NCBI RefSeq assembly: GCF_030817495.1
Contig: NZ_JAUSZK010000001.1
Coordinates: 3,637,001-3,701,000 of the forward strand
Length of the DNA: 64,000 bases
Source: Streptomyces sp. V3I7
GTDB lineage: Bacteria > Actinomycetota > Actinomycetes > Streptomycetales > Streptomycetaceae
Reading direction: 5' to 3'
Below, piece by piece: positions 1 to 9,350 of this stretch. Both the position numbers and the translations under genes were made by a program. The notes under the pieces are model-generated. The model saw only the letters and a program-made list of their open reading frames with translations. It searched no databases and was not told the DNA's origin. Numbering within the stretch: position 1 is the stretch's first letter; each line of letters begins with the position of its first letter.

Positions 1-601
1 CGAAGTCGATGCGGTCCGTGAAGAACACGGCGATGATCAGGATCGCGAACAGGTCGTCGACGACGGCGAGGGTCAGCAGGAAGGCGCGCAGGGCGCTCGG
101 CAGCGACGTACCGATGACCGCGAGCACGGCCAGGGCGAAGGCGATGTCGGTGGCGGTCGGCACCGCCCAGCCGCGCGCCGAGCCGCCGCCGGCGACGGCG
201 GTGAGGGTGCAGACGAGCGCCGGTACGGCCATCCCGCACAGCGCCGCGACGACGGGCAGCACGGCGGCCCTGGGGTCGCGCAGATCACCGGCGACGAGCT
301 CGCGCTTGAGCTCGATCCCGGCGACGAAGAAGAACACCGCCAGCAGCCCGTCGGCGGCCCAGTGCGCGACGGACAGGTCCAGGCCGAGGGCCGCGGGGCC
401 GAAGCGGAAGTGGCTGACGCTCTCGTAGGCGCCGTGCAGCGCGGGGATGTTCGCCCAGACCAGGGCGGCGATCGCGGCTATCAGCAGCAGTACACCGCCC
501 ACCGTCTCCGCGCGCAGCGCGTCCGCGAGGAAGGTGCGTTCGGGGAGCGACAGCCGCCCGAAGAACGTGCGGACGGGGGCGGTGGAACGGGGCCGGGTCA
601 C
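1..601 (-). CDS. nhaA: Na+/H+ antiporter NhaA (3' end outside window)
   Basis: N-terminal 200 residues of an NhaA-type Na+/H+ antiporter, an inner-membrane protein that expels Na+ in exchange for H+. The translation begins [17 protein letters not shown] from a GTG at 601 and runs off the window. Family landmarks are visible: the first membrane helix ([17 protein letters not shown]), [39 protein letters not shown], and [19 protein letters not shown] with the paired aspartates that bind the ion. The gene reads leftward and is separated from acsA by a terminator, so it is probably a separate unit. The start was chosen as the only GTG that gives a short cytoplasmic tail; no strong ribosome binding site decides it. 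Confidence 0.9.
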   Translation of the reverse strand, partial: MTRPRSTAPVRTFFGRLSLPERTFLADALRAETVGGVLLLIAAIAALVWANIPALHGAYESVSHFRFGPAALGLDLSVAHWAADGLLAVFFFVAGIELKRELVAGDLRDPRAAVLPVVAALCGMAVPALVCTLTAVAGGGSARGWAVPTATDIAFALAVLAVIGTSLPSALRAFLLTLAVVDDLFAILIIAVFFTDRIDF

Positions 602-721
602 GGGGGACACCTCCGGTCGATGGGCAGGCGGAACACATGCCGACCAGACTTCCCGGCGCACCTATGGATCTCGTGGATCTCGGCGTCGCAAGACGCTTTG
701 TTTATTTTACCTAAGCAGACG

Positions 722-757
722 GAAGGGGCACCTCCGCGCTCGTGGAGATGCCCCTCC
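722..757 (-). terminator. Terminator downstream of acsA
   Basis: Inverted repeat AGGGGCACCTCC (724-735) and GGAGATGCCCCT (744-755), 12 bp with one G/T wobble and an 8-nt loop, about 25 bp past the acsA stop codon. It probably ends the leftward acsA transcript. An AT-rich patch (700-715) lies beyond it, in front of nhaA. Confidence 0.7.
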
Positions 758-779
758 CGTCCGTGCGGGTCCGGGGTGC

Positions 780-2735
780 TCAGTCCTCGCTCGGCGCCGC
801 GGGGAGCTTGGCCTGGATGAACTCCATGACCGTGGAGTCGGTCAGCGTCGTGACGTCCCCGAGCTGCCTGTTCTCGGCCACGTCGCGCAGCAGACGGCGC
901 ATGATCTTGCCGGAGCGGGTCTTCGGCAGCTCCGCCACCGGCAGGATCCGCTTCGGCTTGGCGATCGGCCCGAGCGTCGCGCCGACGTGGTCACGCAGAT
1001 CGCCGACGAGGTTCTCGCCCTCGGACGCCGAGCCCCGCAGGATCACGAAGGCGACGATGGCCTGCCCGGTCGTCTCGTCCACCGCGCCCACGACGGCCGC
1101 CTCCGCCACCGACGGATGCGACACCAGCGCCGACTCCACCTCGGTCGTCGAGATGTTGTGCCCTGACACCAGCATCACGTCATCGACGCGGCCGAGCAGC
1201 CAGATGTCCCCGTCCTCGTCCTTCTTCGCCCCGTCACCGGCGAAGTACCGGCCCTCGAACCGCGACCAGTACGTGTCGAGGAACCGCTGGTCGTCGCCCC
1301 AGATGGTGCGCAGCATCGACGGCCACGGCTCGGTCAGGACCAGGTAGCCACCGCCGCCGTTCGGCACCTCGTGCCCCTCGTCGTCGACGACGGTCGCCGC
1401 GATGCCGGGCAGCGGACGCTGGGCCGAACCCGGCTTGGTCTCGGTCACGCCGGGCAGCGGCGAGATCATGATCGCGCCGGTCTCGGTCTGCCACCAGGTG
1501 TCCACGACCGGGGTGCTGTCGGCGCCGATGTGCTTGCGGTACCAGATCCACGCCTCGGGGTTGATGGGCTCACCCACCGACCCCAGCAGACGCAGGCTGC
1601 TGAGATCGAACTTCGCGGGGATGTCGTCGCCCCACTTCATGAACGTACGGATGGCGGTCGGCGCCGTGTACAGGATCGTCACCCCGTACTTCTGCACGAT
1701 CTCCCAGAAGCGGCCCTGGTGCGGAGTGTCCGGCGTGCCCTCGTACATGACCTGGGTGGCGCCGTTCGCCAGCGGCCCGTAGACGATGTACGAGTGCCCG
1801 GTCACCCAGCCGACGTCCGCCGTGCACCAGAACACGTCCGACTCCGGCTTGAGGTCGAAGACGGCGTGGTGGGTGTAGGACGTCTGCGTGAGGTAGCCGC
1901 CGGAGGTGTGCAGGATGCCCTTGGGCTTCCCCGTCGTACCGGACGTGTAGAGGATGAACAGCGGGTGCTCCGCCTCGAACGCCTCCGGCGTGTGCTCCGC
2001 CGGCTGCCGCCCGACGATCTCGTCCCACCACACGTCGCGCTCGTCGTTCCAGGCCACGTCCTGGCCGGTGCGCCGCACGACGAGCACGTGCTCCACGTTG
2101 TCCACGCGCGTGACCGCGTCGTCCACGGCCGGCTTCAGCGCGGACGGCTTGCCGCGCCGGTAGCCGCCGTCGGCCGTGATGACGACCTTGGCGTCGGCGT
2201 CCTGGATACGCGTCGCGAGCGCGTCCGCCGAGAAGCCGCCGAAGACCACCGAGTGCGGGGCGCCGATCCGGGCGCAGGCGAGCATCGCGATCGCCGTCTC
2301 GGGGATCATCGGCATGTAGATCGCGACCCGGTCTCCGGCCTGAACTCCCAGCTCCTGCAGGGCGTTCGCGGCCTTGGAGACCTCGTCCTTCAGCTCGGCG
2401 TAGGTGATCGCACGGCTGTCGCCGGGCTCGCCCTCGAAGTGAATGGCGACCCGGTCGCCGTTCCCGGCCTCCACGTGCCGGTCCACGCAGTTGTACGCGA
2501 CGTTGAGCCGGCCGTCCTTGAACCACTTCGCGAACGGCGGGTTCGACCAGTCCAGCGTCTCGGTCGGCTCCACGGCCCAGGCCAGTCGCCCGGCCTGCTC
2601 GGCCCAGAAGCCGAGCCTGTCAGCCTTGGCCTGCTCATACGCCTCCGCCGTGACGTTGGCGTCCGTGGCCAGCTCGGCGGGTGGCGCGAACCTGCGCTCT
2701 TCCTTCAGCAGGTTGGCCAGGCTTTCGTTGCTCAC
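780..2735 (-). CDS. acsA: Acetyl-CoA synthetase (AMP-forming)
   Basis: 651-residue acetate-CoA ligase that makes acetyl-CoA from acetate, ATP and CoA via acetyl-AMP, in the cytoplasm. The GTG at 2735 ([19 protein letters not shown]) was chosen because GGGAG stands 6-10 bases upstream and homologues start at this level. Visible motifs are the ATP/AMP-binding loop [32 protein letters not shown] in the acetyl pocket region, and near the C-terminus the [12 protein letters not shown] loop. Its lysine (about residue 610) is the catalytic residue of the adenylation step and the usual target of Gcn5-type acetylation. The length is normal for Acs. It is a single gene with a terminator behind it. Confidence 0.97.
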   Translation of the reverse strand: MSNESLANLLKEERRFAPPAELATDANVTAEAYEQAKADRLGFWAEQAGRLAWAVEPTETLDWSNPPFAKWFKDGRLNVAYNCVDRHVEAGNGDRVAIHFEGEPGDSRAITYAELKDEVSKAANALQELGVQAGDRVAIYMPMIPETAIAMLACARIGAPHSVVFGGFSADALATRIQDADAKVVITADGGYRRGKPSALKPAVDDAVTRVDNVEHVLVVRRTGQDVAWNDERDVWWDEIVGRQPAEHTPEAFEAEHPLFILYTSGTTGKPKGILHTSGGYLTQTSYTHHAVFDLKPESDVFWCTADVGWVTGHSYIVYGPLANGATQVMYEGTPDTPHQGRFWEIVQKYGVTILYTAPTAIRTFMKWGDDIPAKFDLSSLRLLGSVGEPINPEAWIWYRKHIGADSTPVVDTWWQTETGAIMISPLPGVTETKPGSAQRPLPGIAATVVDDEGHEVPNGGGGYLVLTEPWPSMLRTIWGDDQRFLDTYWSRFEGRYFAGDGAKKDEDGDIWLLGRVDDVMLVSGHNISTTEVESALVSHPSVAEAAVVGAVDETTGQAIVAFVILRGSASEGENLVGDLRDHVGATLGPIAKPKRILPVAELPKTRSGKIMRRLLRDVAENRQLGDVTTLTDSTVMEFIQAKLPAAPSED

Positions 2736-2849
2736 GACATCTCCCTTTCGAAGGGTGTCCGTTGTGTCCCAGGCCACAGCTCATCAGACCAGGAGCCTGA
2801 TGACAAGGGTCGACCGAAATTGGTGTAGACCTTTGGTTGCCCCTTCCCC

Positions 2850-5318
2850 TCACGCCGGGCTCGCGACCTCCTCCACGCCCGTCACCTGCTCGAACACCCC
2901 ATCCTCCGCAGCCCCGCCGAGCAGATACGCCTGCGCCTCGCCCACATGGAAGTACATCCCGTGCAGCTTCAGCTCACCCCTCGCCAGCGCGCGCGCCACC
3001 GAGCCATGGGTGCGCAGATGCTCCAACTGCTGGACGACGTTGGTCAGGCAGAGCCGCTCCGCCGCGTCCGTGGCGGGCCGCCCGGCCAGCCGCACCGAGC
3101 GCCGGCCGGCGTCCGTCATCCGGTTCAGGCTCGGCTGTCCGTGCCGCAACCACCGCGTCAGTGGCGTCGCCGCGCCCCCGGGCCCGGAGTCGAGCAGCGC
3201 CTGCATCGCCCCGCACCCGGAGTGCCCGCACACCGTGATGGACCGCACCTTCAGTACGTCCACCGCGTACTCGATCGCGGCCGCGACCGAGTCGTCGCTC
3301 TCCTCGCCCGGCAGTGGCACCAGGTTGCCGACGTTGCGCACCACGAACAGGTCGCCCGGACCACTGGAGGTGATCATCGAGGTGACCAGCCGCGAGTCGG
3401 CGCAGGCGAGGAACAGCTGGGACGGCTGCTGCCCCTCCCGCGCCAACCGCGCCAGCTCCCCGCGCACCAGCGGAGCCGTGTTCCGCTGGAACGCGCTGAT
3501 GCCGTGGGCCAGTTCATAGCGGCCGGAGCCGTCGGCGGAGTTGGTGTCCGATGTTGGTCTGACCTGTGAATCTGTACCGGATGACGCCGAGCGCGAAGGT
3601 GACTGGACGTCACCGGCGTCGCGAGTAACGGCCGATCGACTGATCCGCTCACCGCCGGACGGCGCCTCGCACTGATGGTTGCGCCACGGTGTCCACGGAC
3701 GGCAGCGGCACTCCGTGGAAGCCGTCAGCTCAGCGAGGTCGTGACCGGTGCGGTGGCCGGTCAGTTCGACGGTGCCTCCCTGCGCGGTGTGCGCGTTCTG
3801 CCAGTCCTGCAGTGACTCGTACGCCGCGTGGTCCATGAACGACCCGTCCAACTCCACGACGACGTGGGCGCCTTGGGGTACGAGATGCAGGGTCCGGCTG
3901 AGCCGGGGCACCGCGAGGAATGTCAGCTGTCCTTGTACCTGTACGTGATGCGTTCCTCCCTCCGTTGCGTGCGTGATCCGGGTGCGGGTGAGGCGGTGCA
4001 GGGCGAGGGCGACGGCCATGGCGACCCCGAGCGCCACGCCCTCCAGGACGCCCAGGACCACCACGCCGAGTGCGGTGGCGGCGTACACCAGCAGTTCTCT
4101 GTGGCGGGTCACCGTGCGGATGTGGTGCAGGGACACCATCTGGATGCCGACGGCCATCACCAGAGCGGCGAGTGAGGCGAGCGGGATCAGGTCCAGGATC
4201 GGAGCCATCAGCAGCGCGGCGACTACTACGAGAACGCCGTGCAGCATCGTGGAGTTCCGGCTCATGGCACCGGATCGCACATTTGCCGCGCTGCGGACCG
4301 CGACGCCGGTGACGGGCAGGCCGCCGAGCGCTCCGGACACGATGTTGGCGGCGCCCTGACCTCGGAGTTCGCGGTCCAGATCGGCTCGCGGCACGCGTGG
4401 CCCGCCGCGGGCGGTGGCCAGTTTGTCGACGGCCACGGCGGACAGGAGGGACTCGACACTGGCGACCAGGGTGATGGTGAGCACGGCCCCCGCGATGCCC
4501 GGCACCGGACCCTCGGGGAGCTGCGGAAGTGCGTGGTGGGACCAGGAGGGCAGGTCGACACGGGCCACGTGCAGTCCGCTCAGCGCGGCCAGTGCCGTGG
4601 CGGCCATGACCGCGACCAGCGGTGCCGGAACCTTCCGCACCGCCCGCCCCACGCGCCCCGGAACGCGGGGCCACGCGAGCAGCACCGCCAGGGTCAGGAG
4701 GCTGACCGACACGGCGCCCGGGTGCAGGCGGACCAACTGACCCGGTAGTGCGAGGACGTTGGCGATGACGGAGCTCTGCGGCGTGCCGCCCAGGACGACG
4801 TGCAGCTGGGCGACGGCGATGGTGACACCGATGCCGGCGAGCATCCCGTGCACGATGGCGGGGCTGACGGCGAGCGCGGAGCGGGCCACGCGCAGGCAGC
4901 CCAGCCCCAGTTGCGCGAGCCCGGCGAGCACCGTGATGCCGCAGGTCGTACGCCACCCGTATCGCTGGATCAGATCGGCGGTGACGACCGTGAGTCCGGC
5001 GGCTGGGCCGCTGACCTGGAGGGGAGCACCGCCGAGCCGTCCCGCGACGATCCCGCCGACGGCCGCGGCCACCAGGCCGGCCTGGAGGGGAGCGCCGGTG
5101 GCGAGGGCGATACCGAGGGACAGGGGCAGGGCGATCAGGAAGACCGCGACCGACGCGGAGACGTCGGCGCCCGCGACACGGAAGCGGCGGGGCGGCGTCG
5201 GGGGCGGGCTGTCCGGTGGGTGGGGGCGCTTCGTCCGGGCCGGGACGGCGGTGGGGAGACCGGCGGCTCGGGCGAGGACGGCGAGGCTTCGGAGCCGGAT
5301 AGGAACGCAGGCTGACAT
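2850..5318 (-). CDS. SulP anion transporter fused to STAS and beta-carbonic anhydrase
   Basis: 822-residue three-part protein. The first ~420 residues are a SulP (SLC26-like) permease with about ten hydrophobic segments, starting near VAGADVSASVAVFLIALPLSLGIALATG. A STAS-like stretch follows (HVQVQGQLTFLAVPRLSRTL ... VVVELDGSFMDHAAYESL). After a low-complexity linker rich in Ser and Arg comes a beta-class carbonic anhydrase with Zn-site motifs CADSRL and HSGCGAM. SulP proteins with this tail are thought to couple bicarbonate transport to CO2/bicarbonate interconversion; the substrate is inferred. The ATG at 5318 has GGAGGAG about 11-17 bases upstream, slightly far. The gene diverges from the lipoprotein gene at 5648. 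Confidence 0.9.
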   Translation of the reverse strand: MSACVPIRLRSLAVLARAAGLPTAVPARTKRPHPPDSPPPTPPRRFRVAGADVSASVAVFLIALPLSLGIALATGAPLQAGLVAAAVGGIVAGRLGGAPLQVSGPAAGLTVVTADLIQRYGWRTTCGITVLAGLAQLGLGCLRVARSALAVSPAIVHGMLAGIGVTIAVAQLHVVLGGTPQSSVIANVLALPGQLVRLHPGAVSVSLLTLAVLLAWPRVPGRVGRAVRKVPAPLVAVMAATALAALSGLHVARVDLPSWSHHALPQLPEGPVPGIAGAVLTITLVASVESLLSAVAVDKLATARGGPRVPRADLDRELRGQGAANIVSGALGGLPVTGVAVRSAANVRSGAMSRNSTMLHGVLVVVAALLMAPILDLIPLASLAALVMAVGIQMVSLHHIRTVTRHRELLVYAATALGVVVLGVLEGVALGVAMAVALALHRLTRTRITHATEGGTHHVQVQGQLTFLAVPRLSRTLHLVPQGAHVVVELDGSFMDHAAYESLQDWQNAHTAQGGTVELTGHRTGHDLAELTASTECRCRPWTPWRNHQCEAPSGGERISRSAVTRDAGDVQSPSRSASSGTDSQVRPTSDTNSADGSGRYELAHGISAFQRNTAPLVRGELARLAREGQQPSQLFLACADSRLVTSMITSSGPGDLFVVRNVGNLVPLPGEESDDSVAAAIEYAVDVLKVRSITVCGHSGCGAMQALLDSGPGGAATPLTRWLRHGQPSLNRMTDAGRRSVRLAGRPATDAAERLCLTNVVQQLEHLRTHGSVARALARGELKLHGMYFHVGEAQAYLLGGAAEDGVFEQVTGVEEVASPA

Positions 5319-5647
5319 GGTTTCCCGTCTCTCCTCCGGGGCGGCGCGGTCGGTGGGTGCCGTCGCCGACGGCGCGGGGCGCGGCCGTGAGTTACGGCGG
5401 GCAGTGGCGGGACAAGATCAACGCTCAGTAAACGAATCGTAATCCAGAGTAAAAGTCGCGCATGGGTTTTCGGGGCAAATGGGGCACCTATTGCTCCGTC
5501 GGGGTGATGTGGGCATTTCATCGGCTTGTCGTACTAACTCCTTCTCGGTCCCGTGCGACCTTGGCGGCGCTGTCGGCAGAACCCGACAGAACACCAGAAA
5601 ACGCCCTGTCAGCGTTCGCCTGAGAGAAGGAAGAAGGTGGGCGGAAC
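5319..5647. promoter_or_regulatory. Divergent intergenic region with AT-rich patch and hairpin
   Basis: 329 bp between two divergent genes, with no convincing ORF. An unusually AT-rich patch (about 5410-5460, including AGTAAACGAATCGTAATCC) is the best place for promoters. A short perfect hairpin CTGTCGG/CCGACAG (5570-5576 and 5583-5589) lies in the leader of the rightward lipoprotein gene, about 60 bp before its start. No named riboswitch was recognised. Confidence 0.4.
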
Positions 5648-6913
5648 ATGGCCGCCACCCCAAGGATCGCCGCGGGTGCCATGGTCGCCGCGGCCTGTGC
5701 CGCGTCGCTCGCCGGTTGCGCGACCGGCTCAAGTGGTTCGAAGGAAGGGGCACCCGGAGCGGAGAAGGGAGCGCCGGCGCCCAACAGCGTGGTCCGCCTG
5801 ATCGGCGACGGATCCACCGCGTACACCGGGGCTCAGCCGCACCTCCCCCGTCCTGAGCGCCTCAAGCCCGGTCAGAAGCCCCCGCAGTTCGTCGTGTTCT
5901 CCTGGGACGGCGCGGGCGAGGACAGCCAGAAGCTGTTCTCCCATTTCCGCAAGGTCGCCAAGGCCAACAACGCGACCATGACGTACTTCCTCAGCGGCGT
6001 GTACATGCTGCCCGAGGACAAGCGGGACCTGTACCAGCCGCCTCAGCACACGCCGGGCCGTTCCGAGATCGGCTTCAACGACAAGAAGGGCATCGAGGAC
6101 ACCGTCAAGCAGCTGCGGCTCGCCTGGCTCGAAGGCAACGAGATCGGCACCCACTTCAACGGCCATTTCTGCGGCCCCGAGGGCGGAGTCGGGCAGTGGT
6201 CGGTGGAGGACTGGAAGAACGAGATCTCCCAGGCCAAGCAGTTCGTGAAGACCTGGAAGACCAACACCGGCCTGTCGAAGGACTCTTCGCTCCCCTTCGA
6301 CTACGACAAGGAGCTGATCGGCGGCCGCACCCCCTGCCTGGAGGGGCAGAAGAACTTCGTGAAGGCGGCGAGCCAGCTCGGCTTCCGCTACGACACCAGT
6401 GGCGTCAACAACCAGGTCTGGCCCAAGAAGAAGGAGGGGCTGTGGGACCTGTCGATGCAGCTCGTCCCCTTCCCCGGGCACACCTACGAACAGCTGACCA
6501 TGGACTACAACTTCATGGTCAACCAGTCCGGCACCTCGACCCAGGGTGACCCCGACATGTACGGCCGCTGGGGCGACCAGATGCGCGACGGCCTGCTCAA
6601 GGGCTTCTCCCGGGCGTACGACGGCAACCGCGCACCCCTGGTCATCGGCAACCACTTCGAGTCCTGGAACGGCGGCACCTACATGCGTGCCCTCGACGAG
6701 GTCATCGGGCAGGTGTGCAACAAGCCCGAGGTGCGTTGCGTGTCCTTCCGGCAGCTGGCCGACTGGCTGGACGCCCAGGACCCGCAGACCCTGGAGAAGC
6801 TGCGCACCCTGGAGGTCGGCGAGGCACCCAAGAAGGGGTGGGCGTCCTTCCTGTCGGCGCGCCCCGCCCCCGCCCCGAAGGGCGTTCCCGGGGCGCCGGC
6901 GGCCAAGCGGTAG
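5648..6913 (+). CDS. Lipoprotein with polysaccharide-deacetylase-like fold
   Basis: 421-residue exported lipoprotein. The N-terminus MAATPRIAAGAMVAAACAAS ends in the lipobox LAGC, so the mature protein is expected to be lipid-anchored outside the membrane. The body contains FVVFSWDGAGEDSQKLFSHF and LAWLEGNEIGTHFNGHFCG, which look like the first motif and the H-x3-H metal motif of NodB-type carbohydrate esterases, in a divergent form. This suggests action on a cell-wall or surface polysaccharide, but the substrate is unknown. The start has a purine-rich AGAAGGAAGAAGG upstream. It ends three bases before the convergent ATPase gene. Confidence 0.75.
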   Translation: MAATPRIAAGAMVAAACAASLAGCATGSSGSKEGAPGAEKGAPAPNSVVRLIGDGSTAYTGAQPHLPRPERLKPGQKPPQFVVFSWDGAGEDSQKLFSHFRKVAKANNATMTYFLSGVYMLPEDKRDLYQPPQHTPGRSEIGFNDKKGIEDTVKQLRLAWLEGNEIGTHFNGHFCGPEGGVGQWSVEDWKNEISQAKQFVKTWKTNTGLSKDSSLPFDYDKELIGGRTPCLEGQKNFVKAASQLGFRYDTSGVNNQVWPKKKEGLWDLSMQLVPFPGHTYEQLTMDYNFMVNQSGTSTQGDPDMYGRWGDQMRDGLLKGFSRAYDGNRAPLVIGNHFESWNGGTYMRALDEVIGQVCNKPEVRCVSFRQLADWLDAQDPQTLEKLRTLEVGEAPKKGWASFLSARPAPAPKGVPGAPAAKR

Positions 6914-6916
6914 CCC

Positions 6917-7903
6917 TCAGGCGAGGGCGGTGACGTCCTCGCCGAGCACATAGCCGGGGTCGACCTGCGCCGCCAGGTCGGCCCCAGTGCGCTCGTTGCC
7001 CCAGGCCTCGGCGTTCTTCAGGTGGAACTGCACCATCTGGCGCGTGTAGCGCTCGTGATCGCGCAGCTCGTACGTCGCGTCGGCGGCTTCCTGAAGAGCG
7101 TGCAGGGCAAGGCGGTTGGCGTCCTCCAGGAGGTCGAACCGGGGCGGCCGGCCCTTCTCCATGGCGCGCACCCAGTCCGAGTGCCCGACCGTCACGAGCA
7201 GGTCGTCCCCGACCTCCGCGCGGAGGAAGTCGACGTCGTCCTGCCCCTGCACCTTGTTGCCGACGACCTTCAGGGTGACGCCGAAGTCGCGGGCGTACTC
7301 CTTGTACTGGCGATAGACGGAGACCCCCTTCCGGGTCGGCTCGGCGACGAGGAACGTGATGTCGAAGCGGGTGAACATGCCGGACGCGAACGAGTCCGAG
7401 CCCGCCGTCATGTCGACCACCACGTACTCGTCGCGGCCGTCGACCAGGTGGTTGAGGAACAGCTCCACCGCTCCCGTCTTGGAGTGGTAGCAGGCGACCC
7501 CCAGGTCGGCGTCGGTGAAGGGCCCGGTGACCATCAAACGGACGGCGCCGCCGTCGAGTTCCACGGGACGCGCGCAGGCGTCGTACACCGGATTGGGCTC
7601 GGTCACGCTCACCAGCCGCGAACCCCGGCCGGGCGGGGTCGTCTTGATCATCATCGCGGCGGAGGCGATGCGCGGGTTGGCGCCGCGCAGATAGTCCTTG
7701 ATCAGCGACAGCTGCGCGCCCATGGCGGGCAGTGCGGCCGCCTCCGGCTCGTCGAGGCCGAGCGCGGCCCCCAGGTGCTGGTTGATGTCGGCGTCGACGG
7801 CGACGACGGGCGCGCCGGCGGCCGCGAGCTGACGGATGAAGAGGGAGGAGAGCGTGGTCTTGCCGCTGCCGCCCTTCCCGACGAACGCAATTTTCATGTT
7901 CAC
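6917..7903 (-). CDS. MinD/CooC-type P-loop ATPase
   Basis: 328-residue cytoplasmic ATPase of the SIMIBI (MinD/ParA/CooC) class. The deviant Walker A VGKGGSGKTT begins at about residue 8, followed by VDADINQHLGAALG, the switch I-like aspartate region. YVVVDMTAGSD is the Walker B-like strand. Proteins of this type in Streptomyces are annotated as CooC-like or ArsA/MinD-like; the partner is not evident. Either the GTG at 7903 or the ATG at 7897 could be the start; neither has a clear ribosome binding site, so a leaderless mRNA is possible. It diverges from the Fic-like gene at 7995. Confidence 0.75.
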   Translation of the reverse strand: MNMKIAFVGKGGSGKTTLSSLFIRQLAAAGAPVVAVDADINQHLGAALGLDEPEAAALPAMGAQLSLIKDYLRGANPRIASAAMMIKTTPPGRGSRLVSVTEPNPVYDACARPVELDGGAVRLMVTGPFTDADLGVACYHSKTGAVELFLNHLVDGRDEYVVVDMTAGSDSFASGMFTRFDITFLVAEPTRKGVSVYRQYKEYARDFGVTLKVVGNKVQGQDDVDFLRAEVGDDLLVTVGHSDWVRAMEKGRPPRFDLLEDANRLALHALQEAADATYELRDHERYTRQMVQFHLKNAEAWGNERTGADLAAQVDPGYVLGEDVTALA

Positions 7904-7994
7904 GAAGGGTAGTCACTCGCTCTCCGTGTGTGGTGGCAGGAAGTGAAGAAGACCACTCCTTCGAGGGGTGGGGGCAGTCGGTAGGGTCGTACTC

Positions 7995-8819
7995 ATGAGT
8001 ACGACAGGCGCGACCGCCGATCCGCTCGCGGCCCTGGGCTCGCTGCCTGGTGTGGCCGAGTCCGTGGAGTCCGTGCGCAAGTCCGTGGACCGGGTCTACG
8101 GGCACCGGGTCATGCGGCGCCGCAGCAACGAGATCACCTCCGAGGCCGCGCTGCGCGGCGCCCGCGGTTCCGCGGCGCTCTCCGGTGCGGACTGGGCTCT
8201 GGAGGAGGTGCGCCGGCGCAGTGACTTCGGTGTCGACGGCGAGGCGCGCGTCATGGGAGCGGCCCTGCGGCTGACCGCCGAGGCGGGCCAGCTGCTGTCC
8301 ATCTGGCGTCAGTCGCCCCTGCGGGTGCTGGCCCGGCTGCACATGGTGGCCGCCGCGAGCGACGGGGACGAGGTCGGCCGGCCCCGGCACGCCGGCGAGG
8401 TCGTCGACGAGCCGCTGATCGAGCGGCCGCTGCCGGACGCGGACGAGGTCGCCGGCCGGCTCGAAGGTCTGTCGCGGCTGATCATCGCGGGGAGTGCGGC
8501 GCCCGCCCTGGTGACCGCGGCCGTCGTGCACGGCGAGCTGCTCGCACTGCGCCCCTTCGCCTCCCACAACGGCCTGGTCGCACGCGCGGCCGAGCGGATC
8601 GTCCTGATCGGCAGCGGCCTCGACCCGAAGTCGGTCTGCCCGGCCGAGGTCGGCCACGCCGAACTGGGCCGCGCCGCCTACCTCGCGGCCTTCGACGGCT
8701 ATCTGTCCGGCACCCCGCAGGGCATGGCGGCCTGGATCGCCCACTGCGGCAGGGCGGTCGAGCTGGGGGCGCGCGAGTCGACGGCGGTGTGCGAGGCGCT
8801 CCAGCGCGGCGCCGCCTAG
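7995..8819 (+). CDS. Fic-like helical protein lacking an intact catalytic motif
   Basis: 274-residue protein MSTTGATADPLAALGSLPG... The region GELLALRPFASHNGLVARAAERIVL has the position and shape of the Fic motif HPFxxGNGRxxR, but the catalytic histidine is Arg and the GNGR part is HNGL. AMPylation activity is therefore doubtful. The upstream part (ALSGADWALEEVRRRSDFG) fits the helical Fic core. The ATG at 7995 was preferred over a longer start because GGTAGGG lies just upstream and the extra residues are not conserved-looking. Its stop codon TAG is formed with the first base of a transposon-like repeat that starts at 8819. Confidence 0.65.
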   Translation: MSTTGATADPLAALGSLPGVAESVESVRKSVDRVYGHRVMRRRSNEITSEAALRGARGSAALSGADWALEEVRRRSDFGVDGEARVMGAALRLTAEAGQLLSIWRQSPLRVLARLHMVAAASDGDEVGRPRHAGEVVDEPLIERPLPDADEVAGRLEGLSRLIIAGSAAPALVTAAVVHGELLALRPFASHNGLVARAAERIVLIGSGLDPKSVCPAEVGHAELGRAAYLAAFDGYLSGTPQGMAAWIAHCGRAVELGARESTAVCEALQRGAA

Positions 8820-9038
8820 GGTCTGTCGTTTGGATCAGGCCGGCTGTGAGGTGCGGTACTTCTCGACCGACCCGAGCGGGGTCTGGTGCGTGCAGCTGCA
8901 AGGCGGAGGAGGGCGTCAACGCGATGGGGGTCCCCCCGCGCGAGCGGAGCCGAGCGTGGGGGAGTTGGCAACCGACGACAACGCGGCAGATGTGCGTGCC
9001 AGACCCCGCGACGCCGGGATGATCCAAACGACAGGCCC
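8819..9038. mobile_element. 220-bp MITE-like element with TA target duplication
   Basis: Terminal inverted repeats GGGTCTGTCGTTTGGATCA (8819-8837) and TGATCCAAACGACAGGCCC (9020-9038) match in 18 of 19 positions. The dinucleotide TA flanks both sides (8817-8818 and 9039-9040), as expected for a TA target-site duplication. No ORF inside encodes a transposase. The interior holds a hairpin-forming GC-rich repeat (8931-8964, TCCCCCCGCGCGAGC...GCGTGGGGGAG) of a kind I recall as common between Streptomyces genes. It is best read as a non-autonomous element mobilised by an IS5- or IS630-type transposase elsewhere in the genome. Confidence 0.75.
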
Positions 9039-9044
9039 TAGCAG

Positions 9045-9345
9045 CGAAAAGGCCCCCAGAAGGGGGCCCTGTGAAGGGTTGCGGCGGTACGAGTCCTCGT
9101 ACCGCCGCTGGCATGGTCACCGAGGTACCAAGCGTCCTCGAGAAGATCCATCAGGTCGGAGACTTTGTCCGTCACCTGGTGGGCTGGCCCGTAATCGACG
9201 GGTCGACGTCGCGTGGGTTCCCGATTCACATGCTCGGTCCGTGGGCCAAATGCGTTGATAAAGGTGATCCTCTCGGATGTCCTTTGGTCTCGCGGGCCGT
9301 TGAGTCCTTTGTACTGCACCCTCGGGGTGAACGGTAGTCCTGGCC
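9045..9345 (-). ncRNA. ssrS: Candidate structured small RNA, possibly 6S RNA (ssrS, scr3559)
   Basis: A leftward transcription unit with no convincing protein. A promoter-like pair (9351-9379) stands at its head and a textbook terminator (9051-9068 with a T tract on the minus strand) at its end. In between are several hairpins, including a 13-bp perfect stem (9081-9093/9096-9108) and CCCGT...ACGGG. Base composition is lower in GC than the neighbours and neither strand has Streptomyces codon bias. It sits between the HAD hydrolase gene and the Fic-like gene, which as I recall is the SCO3558/SCO3559 gap where 6S RNA (scr3559) was mapped in S. coelicolor. The reported RNA is nearer 190 nt, so processing or a different 5' end is possible. 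The identity rests on synteny and memory. Confidence 0.5.
9051..9068 (-). terminator. Terminator of the small RNA
   Basis: GGCCCCC (9051-9057) and GGGGGCC (9062-9068) with a 4-nt loop. On the minus strand the stem is followed directly by TTTTCGC, so it terminates the leftward small-RNA transcript. Confidence 0.8.
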
Positions 9346-9350
9346 GTAGA

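Noticed and set aside
5540..5647. Riboswitch before the deacetylase-like lipoprotein gene
   Set aside because: Only one short hairpin is visible; no consensus of a known riboswitch class was recognised.
9071..9337. Plus- and minus-strand small ORFs in the gap between Fic-like and HAD genes
   Set aside because: Neither shows Streptomyces third-position bias and both cross strong hairpins; promoter and terminator suit an RNA gene better. Not fully excluded.
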